This document shows positions 46,357-58,159 of a DNA stretch of 64,000 bases, piece after piece. Under the pieces are notes generated by a model. The model was not told the DNA's origin and searched no databases. It was given only the letters and a program-made list of their open reading frames with translations. The first letter of the stretch is position 1. Each line of letters begins with the position of its first letter. Position numbers and translations under genes: made by a program. Source of the stretch: Xenorhabdus nematophila ATCC 19061 (GTDB lineage Bacteria; Pseudomonadota; Gammaproteobacteria; Enterobacterales; Enterobacteriaceae); contig NC_014228.1 in NCBI RefSeq assembly GCF_000252955.1, positions 3,449,232 to 3,513,231 on the forward strand, written 5' to 3'.

Positions 46357-47307
46357 TCAGGAAGCTGTTTCACCCATGTTTTTTAAGGCATTAATGATGA
46401 GTTGCCAAAACCTAGCATGATCCAATGTAACGGCTACTTGAGTATGGCAATCTTCTGGTGGAGGCATGCGGAAATCTACCACTGTCATTCCAGTTGTTAA
46501 GGCCCCTGTCAGTTCGATATCAATGGGAGCTTTTCGGGTCGTCATAACGGTAGGATCGATGACATAAGCAACTGCGCAGGGATCATGTACGGGAGGGTAA
46601 CCGAATCCTTGGTGTTCACGATATCTGTCGCCATAAAATTTCAGTGCATCTAAAACAAATTGAGCAGGGCGCGTTTTAATCTGGCTGATTGCCTCAATAA
46701 TATCAGGCGCTGCTTGAGCTTGGTGAGTCAGGTCTAAACCGACCATCGTCAGAGGCCATTTCTCATTAAAAACAATATGTGCAGCCTCTGGATCGATAAC
46801 TATATTGAATTCAGCAACAGCGCTCCGGTTACCTTTGTGATACCCGCCTCCCATCAATACAATTTCCTTGACCCGCTCAACAATATAGGGTGCTTTGCGT
46901 GCGGCCATCGCGATATTTGTCAACCCCGCAGTCGGAACCAGGGTGACGGTTTTAGGCGGATTTTCCATGATGATATCAATAATTAAATCAACTGCATGAC
47001 GAGCATCCAGCTTTATTGCGGGTTCAGGCAAGATAGGGCCATCCAGACCACTTTCACCATGAATATCCGGCGCAGTTTTGATCTCCCGTACAAGCGGCCG
47101 ATGACATCCTGCTGCAAAGGGAACATTGTGAATATTGGCAATGTGGGCAATACAGAGCGCATTGCGGGTGACTTTGTCCAATGTTTGGTTGCCAACGACA
47201 GTAGTAACTGCCAACAACTCAATATTAGGATCTCCGTGGGCAAGTAAGAGAGCAATGGCATCATCATGCCCGGGATCGCAATCAAGGATAATTTTCTTGG
47301 GTAGCAT
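46357..47307 (-). CDS. Ribonucleoside hydrolase (Rih family)
   Basis: A 316-residue inosine/uridine-preferring nucleoside hydrolase. The calcium-binding N-terminal motif LDCDPGHDDAIAL is intact, with EIVLMGGG and the C-terminal HDPCAVAYVIDP. It splits nucleosides into base and ribose for salvage. RihA and RihB-like enzymes cannot be told apart here, so no symbol is given. It is a single gene with its own upstream region. Confidence 0.92.
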   Translation of the reverse strand: MLPKKIILDCDPGHDDAIALLLAHGDPNIELLAVTTVVGNQTLDKVTRNALCIAHIANIHNVPFAAGCHRPLVREIKTAPDIHGESGLDGPILPEPAIKLDARHAVDLIIDIIMENPPKTVTLVPTAGLTNIAMAARKAPYIVERVKEIVLMGGGYHKGNRSAVAEFNIVIDPEAAHIVFNEKWPLTMVGLDLTHQAQAAPDIIEAISQIKTRPAQFVLDALKFYGDRYREHQGFGYPPVHDPCAVAYVIDPTVMTTRKAPIDIELTGALTTGMTVVDFRMPPPEDCHTQVAVTLDHARFWQLIINALKNMGETAS

Positions 47308-47700
47308 ATTTGCTCCTTTCAGTGCGGATATATGTACAACTTTCCACTCTCAGAATAATTCACCATAGAAAAAAATTCCTTAGCAGATCATCACAAAACA
47401 ATAATGCAAAAATACAAACTGTTAATTAAGCATTGCTTATTTGTGATTTAATTAACATATAAATGATAAATGATTTGAGCATTTTAAGTACATATGTTTC
47501 ATATATGTATGATTCAAGGAATGTGTAGATAGCTGATTCACGAATTATCATTAACTTATTAATATTATATGTTTATTACTTTGTTAATACGCCTGAATAA
47601 CCCATATTCAACAAATGTGATAAATGCCCCTGAAACACAGAATAGCGAGTTTATTGGCTGTCATTATCAGGGGATAAAACAGATGCTCACGGGGTATAAC
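47308..47700. other. Intergenic region between rih and the amine-oxidation operon
   Basis: About 390 bases, very AT-rich, without a convincing gene. It must hold both divergent promoters. A frame can be extended upstream to 47569, but the first convincing ribosome sites precede ATG 47683 (AGGGGA) and ATG 47701 (GGGG). Confidence 0.55.
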
Positions 47701-49002
47701 ATGAATAATCAAATAGATTCATTAACATACTATGCGGCAACTAAAAAATATGATCTTCGCTTTCCAATGCTGACAGAAGATTTGGATGTTGATGTTGTTA
47801 TCATTGGCGGCGGTTTCTCTGGTATCAATACAGCGTTGGAACTGGCTGAAAAAGGCATCACCAATATTGCTATTCTGGAAGGGCGTACGTTGGGATATGG
47901 CGGTACGGGCCGCAATGGTGGTCAAGTGATGACGGGGATTGGTCATAATATAGAGAAGATCAAGCGCCATATTGGTGAAAAAGGTTTAGAAACCGTATTT
48001 AAAATCAGTAGCCTGGGGGCAGGGATCATTCGGGATCGGATCGCCAAATATGATATCAAGGCTGATTTTTGCCGTGGTTATGCTTATCTTGGCTGGAACC
48101 AACGCCATGAAAAAACATTGCAAGGTTGGCTGAAAGAGTTTTGCTCGGCTTTACCCGATGAAGAAATCGAACTTTATACCGGTGCTGATGTTAAAAAAGT
48201 CATCGGTTCAGATCGCTATACCAGTGCATTAAAACATATGGGAGGCGGGCATGTTCATTCACTCAACCTGTTGCTGGGTGAAGCCAAAGCGGCCACAGAA
48301 TATGGCATCAGAATTTTCGAAAACAGCCAGGTTTTGAATGTGGAGTATGGCCCAAGGGTTACCGTGCGCACAGCAATGGGGTCAGTTCGGGCCAATAAAA
48401 TGCTGTGGGCATGTGATTCATTCTTAAATGGGCTTGAACCCACTATTTACAGAAAAACGATCAATACCTACGCTTTTCAGCTAATGACAGAAGAACTGTC
48501 AGATGAGCTTATCGAAAGGATCAGTCCGATTCGTGGAGCGTACAGCAATATCAGCCCTATCATCGACTACTATCGTGTGACTAAAGAAAATCGCCTGTTA
48601 TATGGTAGTGCGACACAGTTTATTGAGTATATACCTTCCGATTTAAAAGAATGGAATCGCAAAATTATGCTGAAAACCTTCCCTTATCTGAAAGATATAA
48701 AGATAGATCTGGCATGGGGCGGACCAATGGCTTGCAGTGCTAACCTATTCCCACAAATTGGCTCTCTGCCTGACCATAAGAATGTGTTCTATGTTCAGGG
48801 ATATTCGGGTTTTGGTGTGACACCGAGCCACATTATCTGCAAGGTTTTGGCTGAAGGTATGAGCGAAGGATCTGATCGTTACTCGTTGTTAAGTTCGATT
48901 CCGCATCTCAATGTTATCGGGAAAGATGAATTGAGAAATGTCCTTTTATCTGCCGGCAAGATTTGGCACCAGGTTTCAGGTTATTGGACGGGACGTCGTT
49001 AA
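47701..49002 (+). CDS. FAD-dependent amine oxidoreductase, PuuB-like
   Basis: A 433-residue DAO-family flavoprotein. The FAD-binding motif is VVIIGGGFSGINTALELAEKG, with GGTGRNGGQV and the C-terminal QGYSGFGVTPSHI. It resembles gamma-glutamylputrescine oxidase, which oxidises an amine to an aldehyde. It is followed by a cupin and an aldehyde dehydrogenase, which fits a pathway amine to aldehyde to acid. The true substrate is not certain, since no puuA or puuD gene is present. The start could also be ATG 47683. Confidence 0.85.
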   Translation: MNNQIDSLTYYAATKKYDLRFPMLTEDLDVDVVIIGGGFSGINTALELAEKGITNIAILEGRTLGYGGTGRNGGQVMTGIGHNIEKIKRHIGEKGLETVFKISSLGAGIIRDRIAKYDIKADFCRGYAYLGWNQRHEKTLQGWLKEFCSALPDEEIELYTGADVKKVIGSDRYTSALKHMGGGHVHSLNLLLGEAKAATEYGIRIFENSQVLNVEYGPRVTVRTAMGSVRANKMLWACDSFLNGLEPTIYRKTINTYAFQLMTEELSDELIERISPIRGAYSNISPIIDYYRVTKENRLLYGSATQFIEYIPSDLKEWNRKIMLKTFPYLKDIKIDLAWGGPMACSANLFPQIGSLPDHKNVFYVQGYSGFGVTPSHIICKVLAEGMSEGSDRYSLLSSIPHLNVIGKDELRNVLLSAGKIWHQVSGYWTGRR

Positions 49003-49096
49003 TTTTATCGCTGTTTAACGTTTTTCTTTTCTTCATTTTTGAACAGTACGGTTTGAACGGTAATGTTTAAACGGTAAAAACTGAAAGGTAAAAGTC

Positions 49097-49477
49097 ATGA
49101 TAAAACCATTGATGTTAGATAAAGCACTTCCTGAATTAATGCCCATCGGCAGTGTCACCAATCTTGGTTCTGTTGTAGTGGAAGGTGACCCACAGGCGAG
49201 TGGAGCTATGATCCACGGAGAACCAACGGATAATTTGACTTGCGGCATTTTTGCCTGCACTAAAGGTAAATTCAAAATGACTTATCCCTTTGATGAAATG
49301 GCAACAGTGCATGAGGGATCAGTGAAATTGACTGATATCAAAACAGGTGTGACGGTTGAATACCACAAAGGTGACTCGTGGTTTACGGCGAAAGGCACTG
49401 AAGTATTATGGGATATCACGGGTGAGCGCTTCGTCAAACATTATATGGCCTGTATAAATGGGCAAATATCTGGCTAG
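49097..49477 (+). CDS. Cupin-domain (DUF861-type) protein
   Basis: A 126-residue single cupin (GIFACTKGKFKMTYPFDEMATVHEGSVKLTD...KGDSWFTAKGTEVLWDI). Family members of the EutQ/cupin_3 type often stand beside PuuB-like oxidases and aldehyde dehydrogenases. Role unknown; possibly small-molecule binding or regulation. Starts 94 nt after the oxidase and ends 15 nt before the dehydrogenase gene. Confidence 0.85.
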   Translation: MIKPLMLDKALPELMPIGSVTNLGSVVVEGDPQASGAMIHGEPTDNLTCGIFACTKGKFKMTYPFDEMATVHEGSVKLTDIKTGVTVEYHKGDSWFTAKGTEVLWDITGERFVKHYMACINGQISG

Positions 49478-49492
49478 ACAGAGGAAAAGATA

Positions 49493-50986
49493 ATGAGTGA
49501 AATTAATTTGCTGGGATCCGTTACGGCTTTTCTGCAACGTACTCACGGTCATTATATTAATGGAGTCTCTGTTCCTGGTCAGGGAAATGAAACTTTCTCT
49601 GTCGTTAATCCTGCTTCCGGTGAAACCATCGCTACGGTCAATCAGGGAGAAGAAGCTGATATTAATCAGGCAATGCAGGCGGCGTCAGACGCTTTTCATG
49701 GTGCATGGGCACGAACTTCCCCTCTGGAACGGGGAAACTGCCTGAACCGACTGGCGGATTTGCTGCAAGAAAATGGTGAGGAGTTGGCTCAGCTGGAAAG
49801 TTTATGTTCCGGTAAACCCATTCAGTTATCCCGTATGCTGGAAGTCGGAGCATCTGCTGACTATCTGCGTTATTTTGCCGGATGGTCGAGCAAAATCAGT
49901 GGCGAAACCCTGAATGTTTCATTGCCATCATTGAAAGGGGAGAAATATACCGCTTTTACCCGTCGTGAACCCATTGGCGTGGTTGTTGGGATTATTCCGT
50001 GGAATTTTTCCATAATGATTGCTATCTGGAAGCTGGGGGCAGCGCTGGCCAGTGGTTGTACGATAGTGCTCAAGCCCAGTGAATATACTCCCTTAATCAT
50101 ACTTCGTGTCGCTGAACTGGCAAAAGAAGCGGGTATTCCTGATGGTGTCATCAATATCATCAATGGCTCCGGTTCTCGTGTTGGATCAGCGCTGATAAGC
50201 CATCCTCAATGTTCTAAAGTTACTTTTACAGGCTCTGTTCCAACAGGCATGATCGTGGGTAAATCTGCTTTGGAGCAAGGATTGAAGCATACAACGTTGG
50301 AGCTTGGGGGCAAAAATGCAGCCGCTTTTCTGTCAGATATGACGGTTGAAAAAATTGTTGATGGTATTTTGGAAGCGGGATATGTCTATCAGGGGCAAAT
50401 CTGTGCGGCTGCGGAACGTTTCTATATTCCATCAATTCACATGGATGCGGTATTGGAATTATTGTCTGAGCGCTTGTCCGCCATGAAAATAGGCTCTCCT
50501 CTTGATGAATCAACAGAAATGGGGCCATTGGCGAATAAGCAGCATTACGAAAAAATCCTCTCCTTGTTTGAACAAGCACGTCAGGATGGCTGTGAAATTG
50601 TCTATGGCGGCTATGCGTTGGAGGGAGCGGGATTTTTTGTCGCCCCCACCATTGTCAGGGCCAATAGTCCTGAAGACACATTAATGAAAGAAGAGACATT
50701 CGGGCCGATTGGCACTTTTCTCAGTTACGATGATGAGGAAGAACTGATTGGCATGATGAATTCGACTCCATTTGGTTTGTCTGCCAGTTTATGGACAAAT
50801 GATCTCAGTAAAGCGATGCGTATGATCCCTCGTATTGAGTCCGGGATTCTGTGGATCAATATGCATACATACTTAGATCCATCAGTTCCATTTGGCGGTA
50901 TGAAATCTTCCGGCATTGGCCGTGAATTCGGCAGTGCATTTATTGAACATTATACAGAGCTGAAGTCAGTGATGATGCGTTATTGA
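49493..50986 (+). CDS. NAD(P)-dependent aldehyde dehydrogenase (PuuC-like)
   Basis: A 497-residue aldehyde dehydrogenase. The catalytic Glu is in TLELGGKNAA and the nucleophilic Cys in YQGQICAAAERFY; KPSEYTPL and the NAD-binding FTGSVPTG are present. It probably oxidises the aldehyde made by the upstream oxidase. Followed by a terminator. Confidence 0.93.
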   Translation: MSEINLLGSVTAFLQRTHGHYINGVSVPGQGNETFSVVNPASGETIATVNQGEEADINQAMQAASDAFHGAWARTSPLERGNCLNRLADLLQENGEELAQLESLCSGKPIQLSRMLEVGASADYLRYFAGWSSKISGETLNVSLPSLKGEKYTAFTRREPIGVVVGIIPWNFSIMIAIWKLGAALASGCTIVLKPSEYTPLIILRVAELAKEAGIPDGVINIINGSGSRVGSALISHPQCSKVTFTGSVPTGMIVGKSALEQGLKHTTLELGGKNAAAFLSDMTVEKIVDGILEAGYVYQGQICAAAERFYIPSIHMDAVLELLSERLSAMKIGSPLDESTEMGPLANKQHYEKILSLFEQARQDGCEIVYGGYALEGAGFFVAPTIVRANSPEDTLMKEETFGPIGTFLSYDDEEELIGMMNSTPFGLSASLWTNDLSKAMRMIPRIESGILWINMHTYLDPSVPFGGMKSSGIGREFGSAFIEHYTELKSVMMRY

Positions 50987-51307
50987 TGAAATAGCACGCT
51001 ATATAGGCAAAGCGCTATTGATGGAGCGCTTTGTTTTATTGTCTCTTCGCAAAACATGTCTTGTCATAAGAATGTCGTCATTGGTTCAAATAACGGTCAT
51101 GTGACATATCTATAAACCAGGCAATTCAACATGATGATTTTTAGTTCTCTTTATCTGCACTGATATCAGTGGGTAACAGATAGGAAATCGCTGTCAGCCA
51201 TTAAATATGAGGATCAGAAAATTCCCTTGTTGGGTTTATTTCATAGCGGGAATATGGATGTGGCAGTGGAAGAAAAAAAGGGGAAAAATACAAGGAAAAT
51301 GAAACAG
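50987..51307. other. Intergenic stretch before the tRNA-Leu pair
   Basis: Contains only the terminator at 51008-51035. No other gene or clear signal is seen. Confidence 0.5.
51008..51035 (+). terminator. Terminator after the aldehyde dehydrogenase gene
   Basis: CAAAGCGCT pairs with AGCGCTTTG and is followed by TTTTATTG. Confidence 0.85.
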
Positions 51308-51394
51308 TGGTGCGAAGGGGGGGACTTGAACCCCCACGTCCGTAAGGACACTAACACCTGAAGCTAGCGCGTCTACCAATTCCGCCACCCTCGC
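51308..51394 (-). tRNA. tRNA-Leu (CAG), copy 1
   Basis: An 87-nt tRNA on the minus strand with a long variable arm, acceptor stem GCGAGGG/CCTTCGC and encoded CCA. The anticodon loop reads CTTCAGG, giving CAG. It matches the leuPQVT type. Confidence 0.95.
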
Positions 51395-51440
51395 AGGTAC
51401 TGCCATTTATCCAATTTGTTTAACTGCTCGTTATCTGATT

Positions 51441-51527
51441 TGGTGCGAAGGGGGGGACTTGAACCCCCACGTCCGTAAGAACACTAACACCTGAAGCTAG
51501 CGCGTCTACCAATTCCGCCACCCTCGC
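51441..51527 (-). tRNA. tRNA-Leu (CAG), copy 2
   Basis: Same 87-nt tRNA as the previous copy, 46 nt upstream in the transcript. One visible difference lies in the variable arm (GTAAGA instead of GTAAGG on the plus strand). The two are probably one transcript. Confidence 0.95.
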
Positions 51528-51733
51528 ATATATCAGACACTATCACTTAAACAGATAGCATGGGGGCGCATTCTAGAGATTTTATGGCTGGCGTCAATCA
51601 TTATTTAGTGAGAAAAAGAGTGATTGGCGTAAAAACCGACATGTTTATTTTATGATGTTATGGAGAGATTGCCTGCTCATTAAATCAGAGCAGGCAAATA
51701 GAGTGCTTAACGGTATCGCACTGAATGGCTGAA

Positions 51734-52747
51734 TTATCTCTTTGTTGCCTGATACACTTTGAATTTACCTGTCTGGGCAAGCACTTCATGGTTGCCAAAG
51801 GCTTTATCCAGCAAGTCAGGGTAAGGCAGGAAAGAGTTTGCAACGATCCGCAACTTCCCCCCGGATTTCAGATAATTCGGTGCCATGCGGATCATATCGT
51901 CAGCGGCAGTCAGGTTAGTTTTCAAACCATCATGGAACGGAGGATTGGAAACAATCCAGTTGAATTTCTCTTCAATGGCAGAATACACATTACTGGTGAC
52001 AACACTACCTTCCAGCTTATTGGCTTTCAGTGTTGCTTTACTGGATGTGATTGCAGCCGCATTAACATCGCTCAGTGTCAGCGCTAAATCAGGATTTTTC
52101 TTACCCAGCACCGTTGCCAGTACGCCTGAACCACAGGCAATATCCAATAGGCTGCCAGAAATTGGCGCATCAAAAGTTGAAAGCAGTAAGCGGCTACCAA
52201 CATCTAAATCATCCTGGCTGAACACACCGGGCAGCGTATTGACGGTGACATCACCGATTTGATAGCTGTTCCACCAGTTGTTTTGATCAAACTGAACCTG
52301 ATTTTTCAGTTGACCATAAAACAAACTGCAACGGCGGGCGGTGTCAATTTTGCGGAAAGTCGCAATGCCTTCCATGAGCTTATCAACGCTGCGTACACCG
52401 CTACGGTTTTCACCCACAATAAAAATATCGGTACCGGAAGGCAGAATAGAAAACAGATTGCGTAACTGGAAACGTGCTTCTTGCTTGCTTTTTGGCCAGT
52501 AATAAATCAGCGTATCACATCCTTTGATAAACGGGCTGTCTGCCAGAAGGCCAAATTGAGCATTGTCACCGAGTTGGCGGATCAGGGATTGCCAGTGGTG
52601 ATATTGGTTAGTATGCACTCGCACACTTGCAGCTTCGATTTCCGTTGCCAGATTATCCTGAAGATCACCGGCAAAGAGCAGATGATGAGAATGGAATTGC
52701 TCATGATGGCGCAGGATAACTTCACTGGCCGGGGTTAATACTGACAT
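51734..52747 (-). CDS. rsmC: 16S rRNA (guanine1207-N2)-methyltransferase RsmC
   Basis: A 337-residue enzyme with a degenerate N-terminal methylase-like domain and a C-terminal catalytic domain: [12 protein letters not shown] binds SAM and NPPFHDG is the catalytic motif. It methylates G1207 of 16S rRNA in the 30S subunit. Divergent from holD, as in other enterobacteria. Confidence 0.96.
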   Translation of the reverse strand: MSVLTPASEVILRHHEQFHSHHLLFAGDLQDNLATEIEAASVRVHTNQYHHWQSLIRQLGDNAQFGLLADSPFIKGCDTLIYYWPKSKQEARFQLRNLFSILPSGTDIFIVGENRSGVRSVDKLMEGIATFRKIDTARRCSLFYGQLKNQVQFDQNNWWNSYQIGDVTVNTLPGVFSQDDLDVGSRLLLSTFDAPISGSLLDIACGSGVLATVLGKKNPDLALTLSDVNAAAITSSKATLKANKLEGSVVTSNVYSAIEEKFNWIVSNPPFHDGLKTNLTAADDMIRMAPNYLKSGGKLRIVANSFLPYPDLLDKAFGNHEVLAQTGKFKVYQATKR

Positions 52748-52875
52748 CTATGTATAGCTCCTTATAAATCTTATCAAATATAAATATCCGTGGGTGTAAC
52801 ACCAATTGGCGCGGAGATAAGCCCTCTGATAGTATGTTACCTGTTATTTTTTTATGGCAGATGGAATAAAACACG

Positions 52876-53286
52876 ATGACGAAGCGTGACAGATTACTCT
52901 CCCGATTGGGGATCACCCAATGGGTTTTGCGCAACCCAATGGTTTTGCAAGGTGAATTATCTGTCCTCATCCCTGATTCAACCCGTCTATTGATCATTAC
53001 CCATGATCATATCGACTTAAGTCATTCATTGTTTGATGATATTTTTACCGCTATGGGGATTGATGCCTCACGGGTATATTGCATCACGACAAAAGATGTT
53101 GAGCTACTTTCGGAATCAATCCATTGCCCATGCTGGCTGTTGGGGGTTGATATTACCGTATCAATACAAGGGATTTCTTTGAGAAGCCCGGCATTAAATG
53201 ACTTATTTCTTGATGGGAACGCAAAACGCGCTCTTTGGCAACAAATTTACCATTATGAAGAACATTTCTCTATTAACTCCCGTTGA
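52876..53286 (+). CDS. holD: DNA polymerase III psi subunit HolD
   Basis: A 136-residue psi subunit (MTKRDRLLSRLGITQWVLRNP start; LRSPALNDLFLDGNAKRALWQQIYHYE end). It links the clamp loader, through chi, to SSB. The last 32 nt overlap the rimI start, the usual gene pair. Confidence 0.93.
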   Translation: MTKRDRLLSRLGITQWVLRNPMVLQGELSVLIPDSTRLLIITHDHIDLSHSLFDDIFTAMGIDASRVYCITTKDVELLSESIHCPCWLLGVDITVSIQGISLRSPALNDLFLDGNAKRALWQQIYHYEEHFSINSR

Positions 53287-53710
53287 TCTTCCTTTAGCAT
53301 TTCAAATAGAACAGGCCAGTCATGCGTTTCCCTGGAGTGACAAAACATTTTACTCCAACCAGGGAGAACGCTATCTCAACTATAAAATTACGTTGAATGA
53401 CCGGATTGTTGGTTTTGCGATAACGCAATATGTCATGGATGAAGCCACACTATTTAATATAGCCATTCATCCTGAACATCAATCAAGAGGATATGGCAGG
53501 GAATTGTTGACTCATCTCATCAATATATTGCCTGAAAAGCAAATAAACACGTTGTGGCTTGAAGTACGGCGTTCCAATCAGTCCGCTATCCGTTTATATG
53601 AAGATGTGGGTTTCAACGAAGTCTCTATCCGCAAGAATTATTACCCGACTGCGGCAGGAAAGGAAGATGCCATTATTATGGCGTTACCGTTGTTTGGTGG
53701 GGATTGGTAG
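53255..53710 (+). CDS. rimI: Ribosomal protein S18 N-alpha-acetyltransferase RimI
   Basis: A 151-residue GNAT acetyltransferase that acetylates the N-terminus of S18. The acetyl-CoA loop HQSRGYGRELL and the catalytic-region RLYEDVGF are present. The start at 53255 (MKNISLLTPVDLPLAF) fits the family length; the frame is open further upstream inside holD. It is the last clear core gene on this side. Confidence 0.95.
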   Translation: MKNISLLTPVDLPLAFQIEQASHAFPWSDKTFYSNQGERYLNYKITLNDRIVGFAITQYVMDEATLFNIAIHPEHQSRGYGRELLTHLINILPEKQINTLWLEVRRSNQSAIRLYEDVGFNEVSIRKNYYPTAAGKEDAIIMALPLFGGDW

Positions 53711-53851
53711 GAACTAATTGTGTTTTTTGATTGATTTTTGTACGAAACTGGTTCAAGATCAGGCTTCCAGTGTCAGAAAATATATGACTTTTTCTGTTAA
53801 ATAGAACTCTCCAATAGTTCTTTTGCAGTTCTTCTGCATAGGGGGAAAATC

Positions 53852-54058
53852 ATGACAATTTCACAATCAATAAAGCAGCGTATTTACGGCTATCAATCAG
53901 GCGAGTTATTTACAAGCGAATCTTTTTTGACTTTGGGCTCCCGTACAGCGATTGATAAGACACTTTCGCGTTTGGTTGAGAAGAAAGAAATTGAACGTAT
54001 TGCACGGGGTGTTTTTACCAAGCCAAAAGTCAATCGATTTATCGGAAAAGTGTTGTAG
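53852..54058 (+). pseudogene. DUF6088/AbiEi-type antitoxin fragment
   Basis: A 68-residue N-terminal piece (QSIKQRIYGYQSGELFTSESFLTLGSRTAIDKTLSRLVEKKEIERIARGVF) of a DUF6088-type winged-helix protein, the class seen in AbiE-like toxin-antitoxin pairs. Family members are much longer. The frame stops at 54058, next to the IS3-type remnant, so it was cut by the insertion. No toxin gene remains. Confidence 0.7.
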
Positions 54059-54118
54059 TAGTACATTAAATCCGGACACCTCAAAAGCCTGTTAATGTTA
54101 TTAACATGACAATGAGGT

Positions 54119-55149
54119 ATGACAATGAAATTGAAACCGACCAAACGCCACGATTCCGTTGAATTTAAGCTGGAAGCGGTTCAGCAGGTTGTTCTCCATC
54201 ATCAACGGGTTATTGATATTGCCCGTTCACTGGCCGTTGATGCCAGTACCTTGAGAAAATGGATCCGCCAGTATAAGGCCGAAATACAGGGGGTAACGTC
54301 TGCCGGTAAAGCCTTAACGCCCGAACAACGCCAGATACAGGCGTTGGAAAAACAGGTCAGGCGTCTGGAAAGGGAAAAAGAAATTCTAAAGCAGGCGGCC
54401 GTGTTGATGAGCGAGATACGCAGTGGGGCTATTCGTTGCTCACACGGCTGAGCGCCCAATGGCCGGTCACGGAACTCTGTCAGGCATTTAAGGTGTCACG
54501 CAGCGCCTGTTAGATTGGCGGGAACGTCCTGTCGATACAGAACGTCTGCGGCTGCGCATCCGGACCCGTGAATTGTATAACCAAAGCCGGGGGGCCATCG
54601 GCAGCCGCTCCCTGAGCCACTGGCTGACCCATGAGGGCACACCGGTTGGGCGCTGGCGGGCTCGCCGGCTAATGCAGGAATGCGGCCTGCAAAGTCGTCA
54701 GCCGGGGGCCCACCGTTATCGTCCACCGGGGAAAGAGCACGTGGCGTCGCCGGATTTTTTGCAGCCGCATTTTGCCCCGGCCAGCCCAAATACCCGGGGG
54801 TGATGGATTTATTTTCCCGCCGCGTGGTGGGCATGGCCATCGCTTCCTCACCGGATGCAGAGCGGGTCTGCCGTGCCCTGAGCAATGCCCTGGAAACGCG
54901 CCCTATTGAAGGCCGGCTGATTTTTCACTCCGGCCAGGGAAGTCAATACAGTAGCAAAAAGTTCCGCCGCTTACTTTGGCGAAACCAGATTATCCAAAGC
55001 ATGAGCCGCAGGGGCTGTTGCTATGATAATTCGCCGATGGAACGGGTATTCCGGAGTCTGAAAAGCGAATGGGTGCCAGCGGAAGGTTATCAGGATATGC
55101 ATGACGAGATGAGGGATATCACGCAATATTTGGGCGGATATTATAATTA
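54119..55149 (+). pseudogene. Defective IS3-family element (orfA intact, orfB broken)
   Basis: orfA (54119-54451) encodes a 110-residue transposase subunit with helix-turn-helix and a leucine-rich coiled coil. The orfB region has a stop and frame changes near 54470-54510. Around 54790-54805 a deletion removes the segment with the first catalytic Asp: the text jumps from ASPNTRG to VMDLFSRRVVGMAI. The rest (HSGQGSQYSS, SRRGCCYDNSPMERVF with the second Asp and Glu) remains. The 3' end is cut at the IS982 junction, which also creates the TAA stop. The element is dead. Confidence 0.85.
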
Positions 55150-56976
<1,827 letters not shown>

Positions 56977-57008
56977 ATTATTGTCCAAGACAGATACTGT
57001 GTTTCCTG

Positions 57009-57977
57009 TCAAACGCCATGTAAGCTTTGATCGAAGCTTTTCTCTGTTTTAAGAACCCCAAACGCAACGTGGATGAGCTTGCGCATCATGGCTCCGATTA
57101 TTAGCTTTGGTGCCTTTCCGGCAGCGGTAAGACGGGCATAAAAATGCTTCCCCCACGCCGTTCTAAAAAGTGTTGTCATTGCTGGCATATAAAGGGATTT
57201 GCGTAAAAATGCATGTCCTGTTTTGGATAATCGCGGTCGCCCCTTCACACTACTGCCAGATTGATTCAGCCGGGGATCAACACCTGCATAGGCAGCTGCC
57301 TGCCGCGCATTGACAAAACGACCCGGATGAATACCAAAAGACAACAATACAGCCGCAGTTTGCACACCCAGCCCGGGGATGCTTTCCAGCAGTGTTTTCT
57401 TCTGTTTCATCTCTGCATTTCCGTTAATCAGAAGCAACATGTCACCCTGCAATATCTCGATTTCATTATTAAGCCATGCGATATGGTCTGTAAGGCTTTT
57501 AGTGACATTCTCTCTCGCTACATGGAGGCGGTTGTTCTCCTGCGTTCGCATCTTTTGCAAAGATTCCAGTCTTAATACCAGAGCCCGTAGACTCTGTTCT
57601 GAAGCAGAAGGTGCCAGCCATGCTGCCGGTTTTCGTTCGAAACAAAAATCACTGATCACTCGGGCATCTCCCCGATCGGTCTTGCTTCTGACCAGTAAAG
57701 ATATGCTGAACGCTTTGATTTGCGCAGGATTAATCACGCTGACGGTCAAACCTTTATCTGCCAGATATTCAGCAAACGCTTCCCAGTAAATCCCCGTCGC
57801 CTCCATACAGATATGGACATGACTGAAACCATGATGAGCCAGCCAGTTGATAAAAGTACTAAATCCTTCAGATTCATTTTTGAATACTTTATCTTTATAC
57901 TTTCCATTATTCAGGCGAATTGCGCAATCAAACTTGCTTTTAGCAATATCAATACCACAGTAATAAACCTGTTCCAT
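57009..57977 (-). CDS. IS110-family transposase (complete)
   Basis: A 322-residue DEDD transposase: GIDIAKSKFD (first Asp), CMEATGIYWE (Glu), SKTDRGDARV (two Asp), and the C-terminal part with IPGLGVQTAAVLLSFGI and the AAAYAGVDPRLNQSGSS segment. Different subgroup from the truncated IS110 at 56144-56976. Element ends were not fixed, because IS110 members lack clear terminal repeats. It lies just upstream of the truncated helicase gene. Confidence 0.9.
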   Translation of the reverse strand: MEQVYYCGIDIAKSKFDCAIRLNNGKYKDKVFKNESEGFSTFINWLAHHGFSHVHICMEATGIYWEAFAEYLADKGLTVSVINPAQIKAFSISLLVRSKTDRGDARVISDFCFERKPAAWLAPSASEQSLRALVLRLESLQKMRTQENNRLHVARENVTKSLTDHIAWLNNEIEILQGDMLLLINGNAEMKQKKTLLESIPGLGVQTAAVLLSFGIHPGRFVNARQAAAYAGVDPRLNQSGSSVKGRPRLSKTGHAFLRKSLYMPAMTTLFRTAWGKHFYARLTAAGKAPKLIIGAMMRKLIHVAFGVLKTEKSFDQSLHGV

Positions 57978-58159
57978 AAAGCTCCTCCGGTTATCAACCT
58001 TGTTAATGCGGGCTACCCGTACAGCAGGTGCCAGAGATACTGTTCGATATACTGAGGATGAATGGCTGCTGCAAAATCTGTCTTACTGGCTCATGGCCAA
58101 AGTTGCTCCTGTCATCCAGCCATCCGGGTACTACACTACGCAACGATTTTAAAAGCAAA

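Noticed and set aside
51308..51527. Two long near-identical blocks as a possible att or direct repeat
   Set aside because: They are two tandem tRNA-Leu genes; the identity is explained by tRNA gene duplication.
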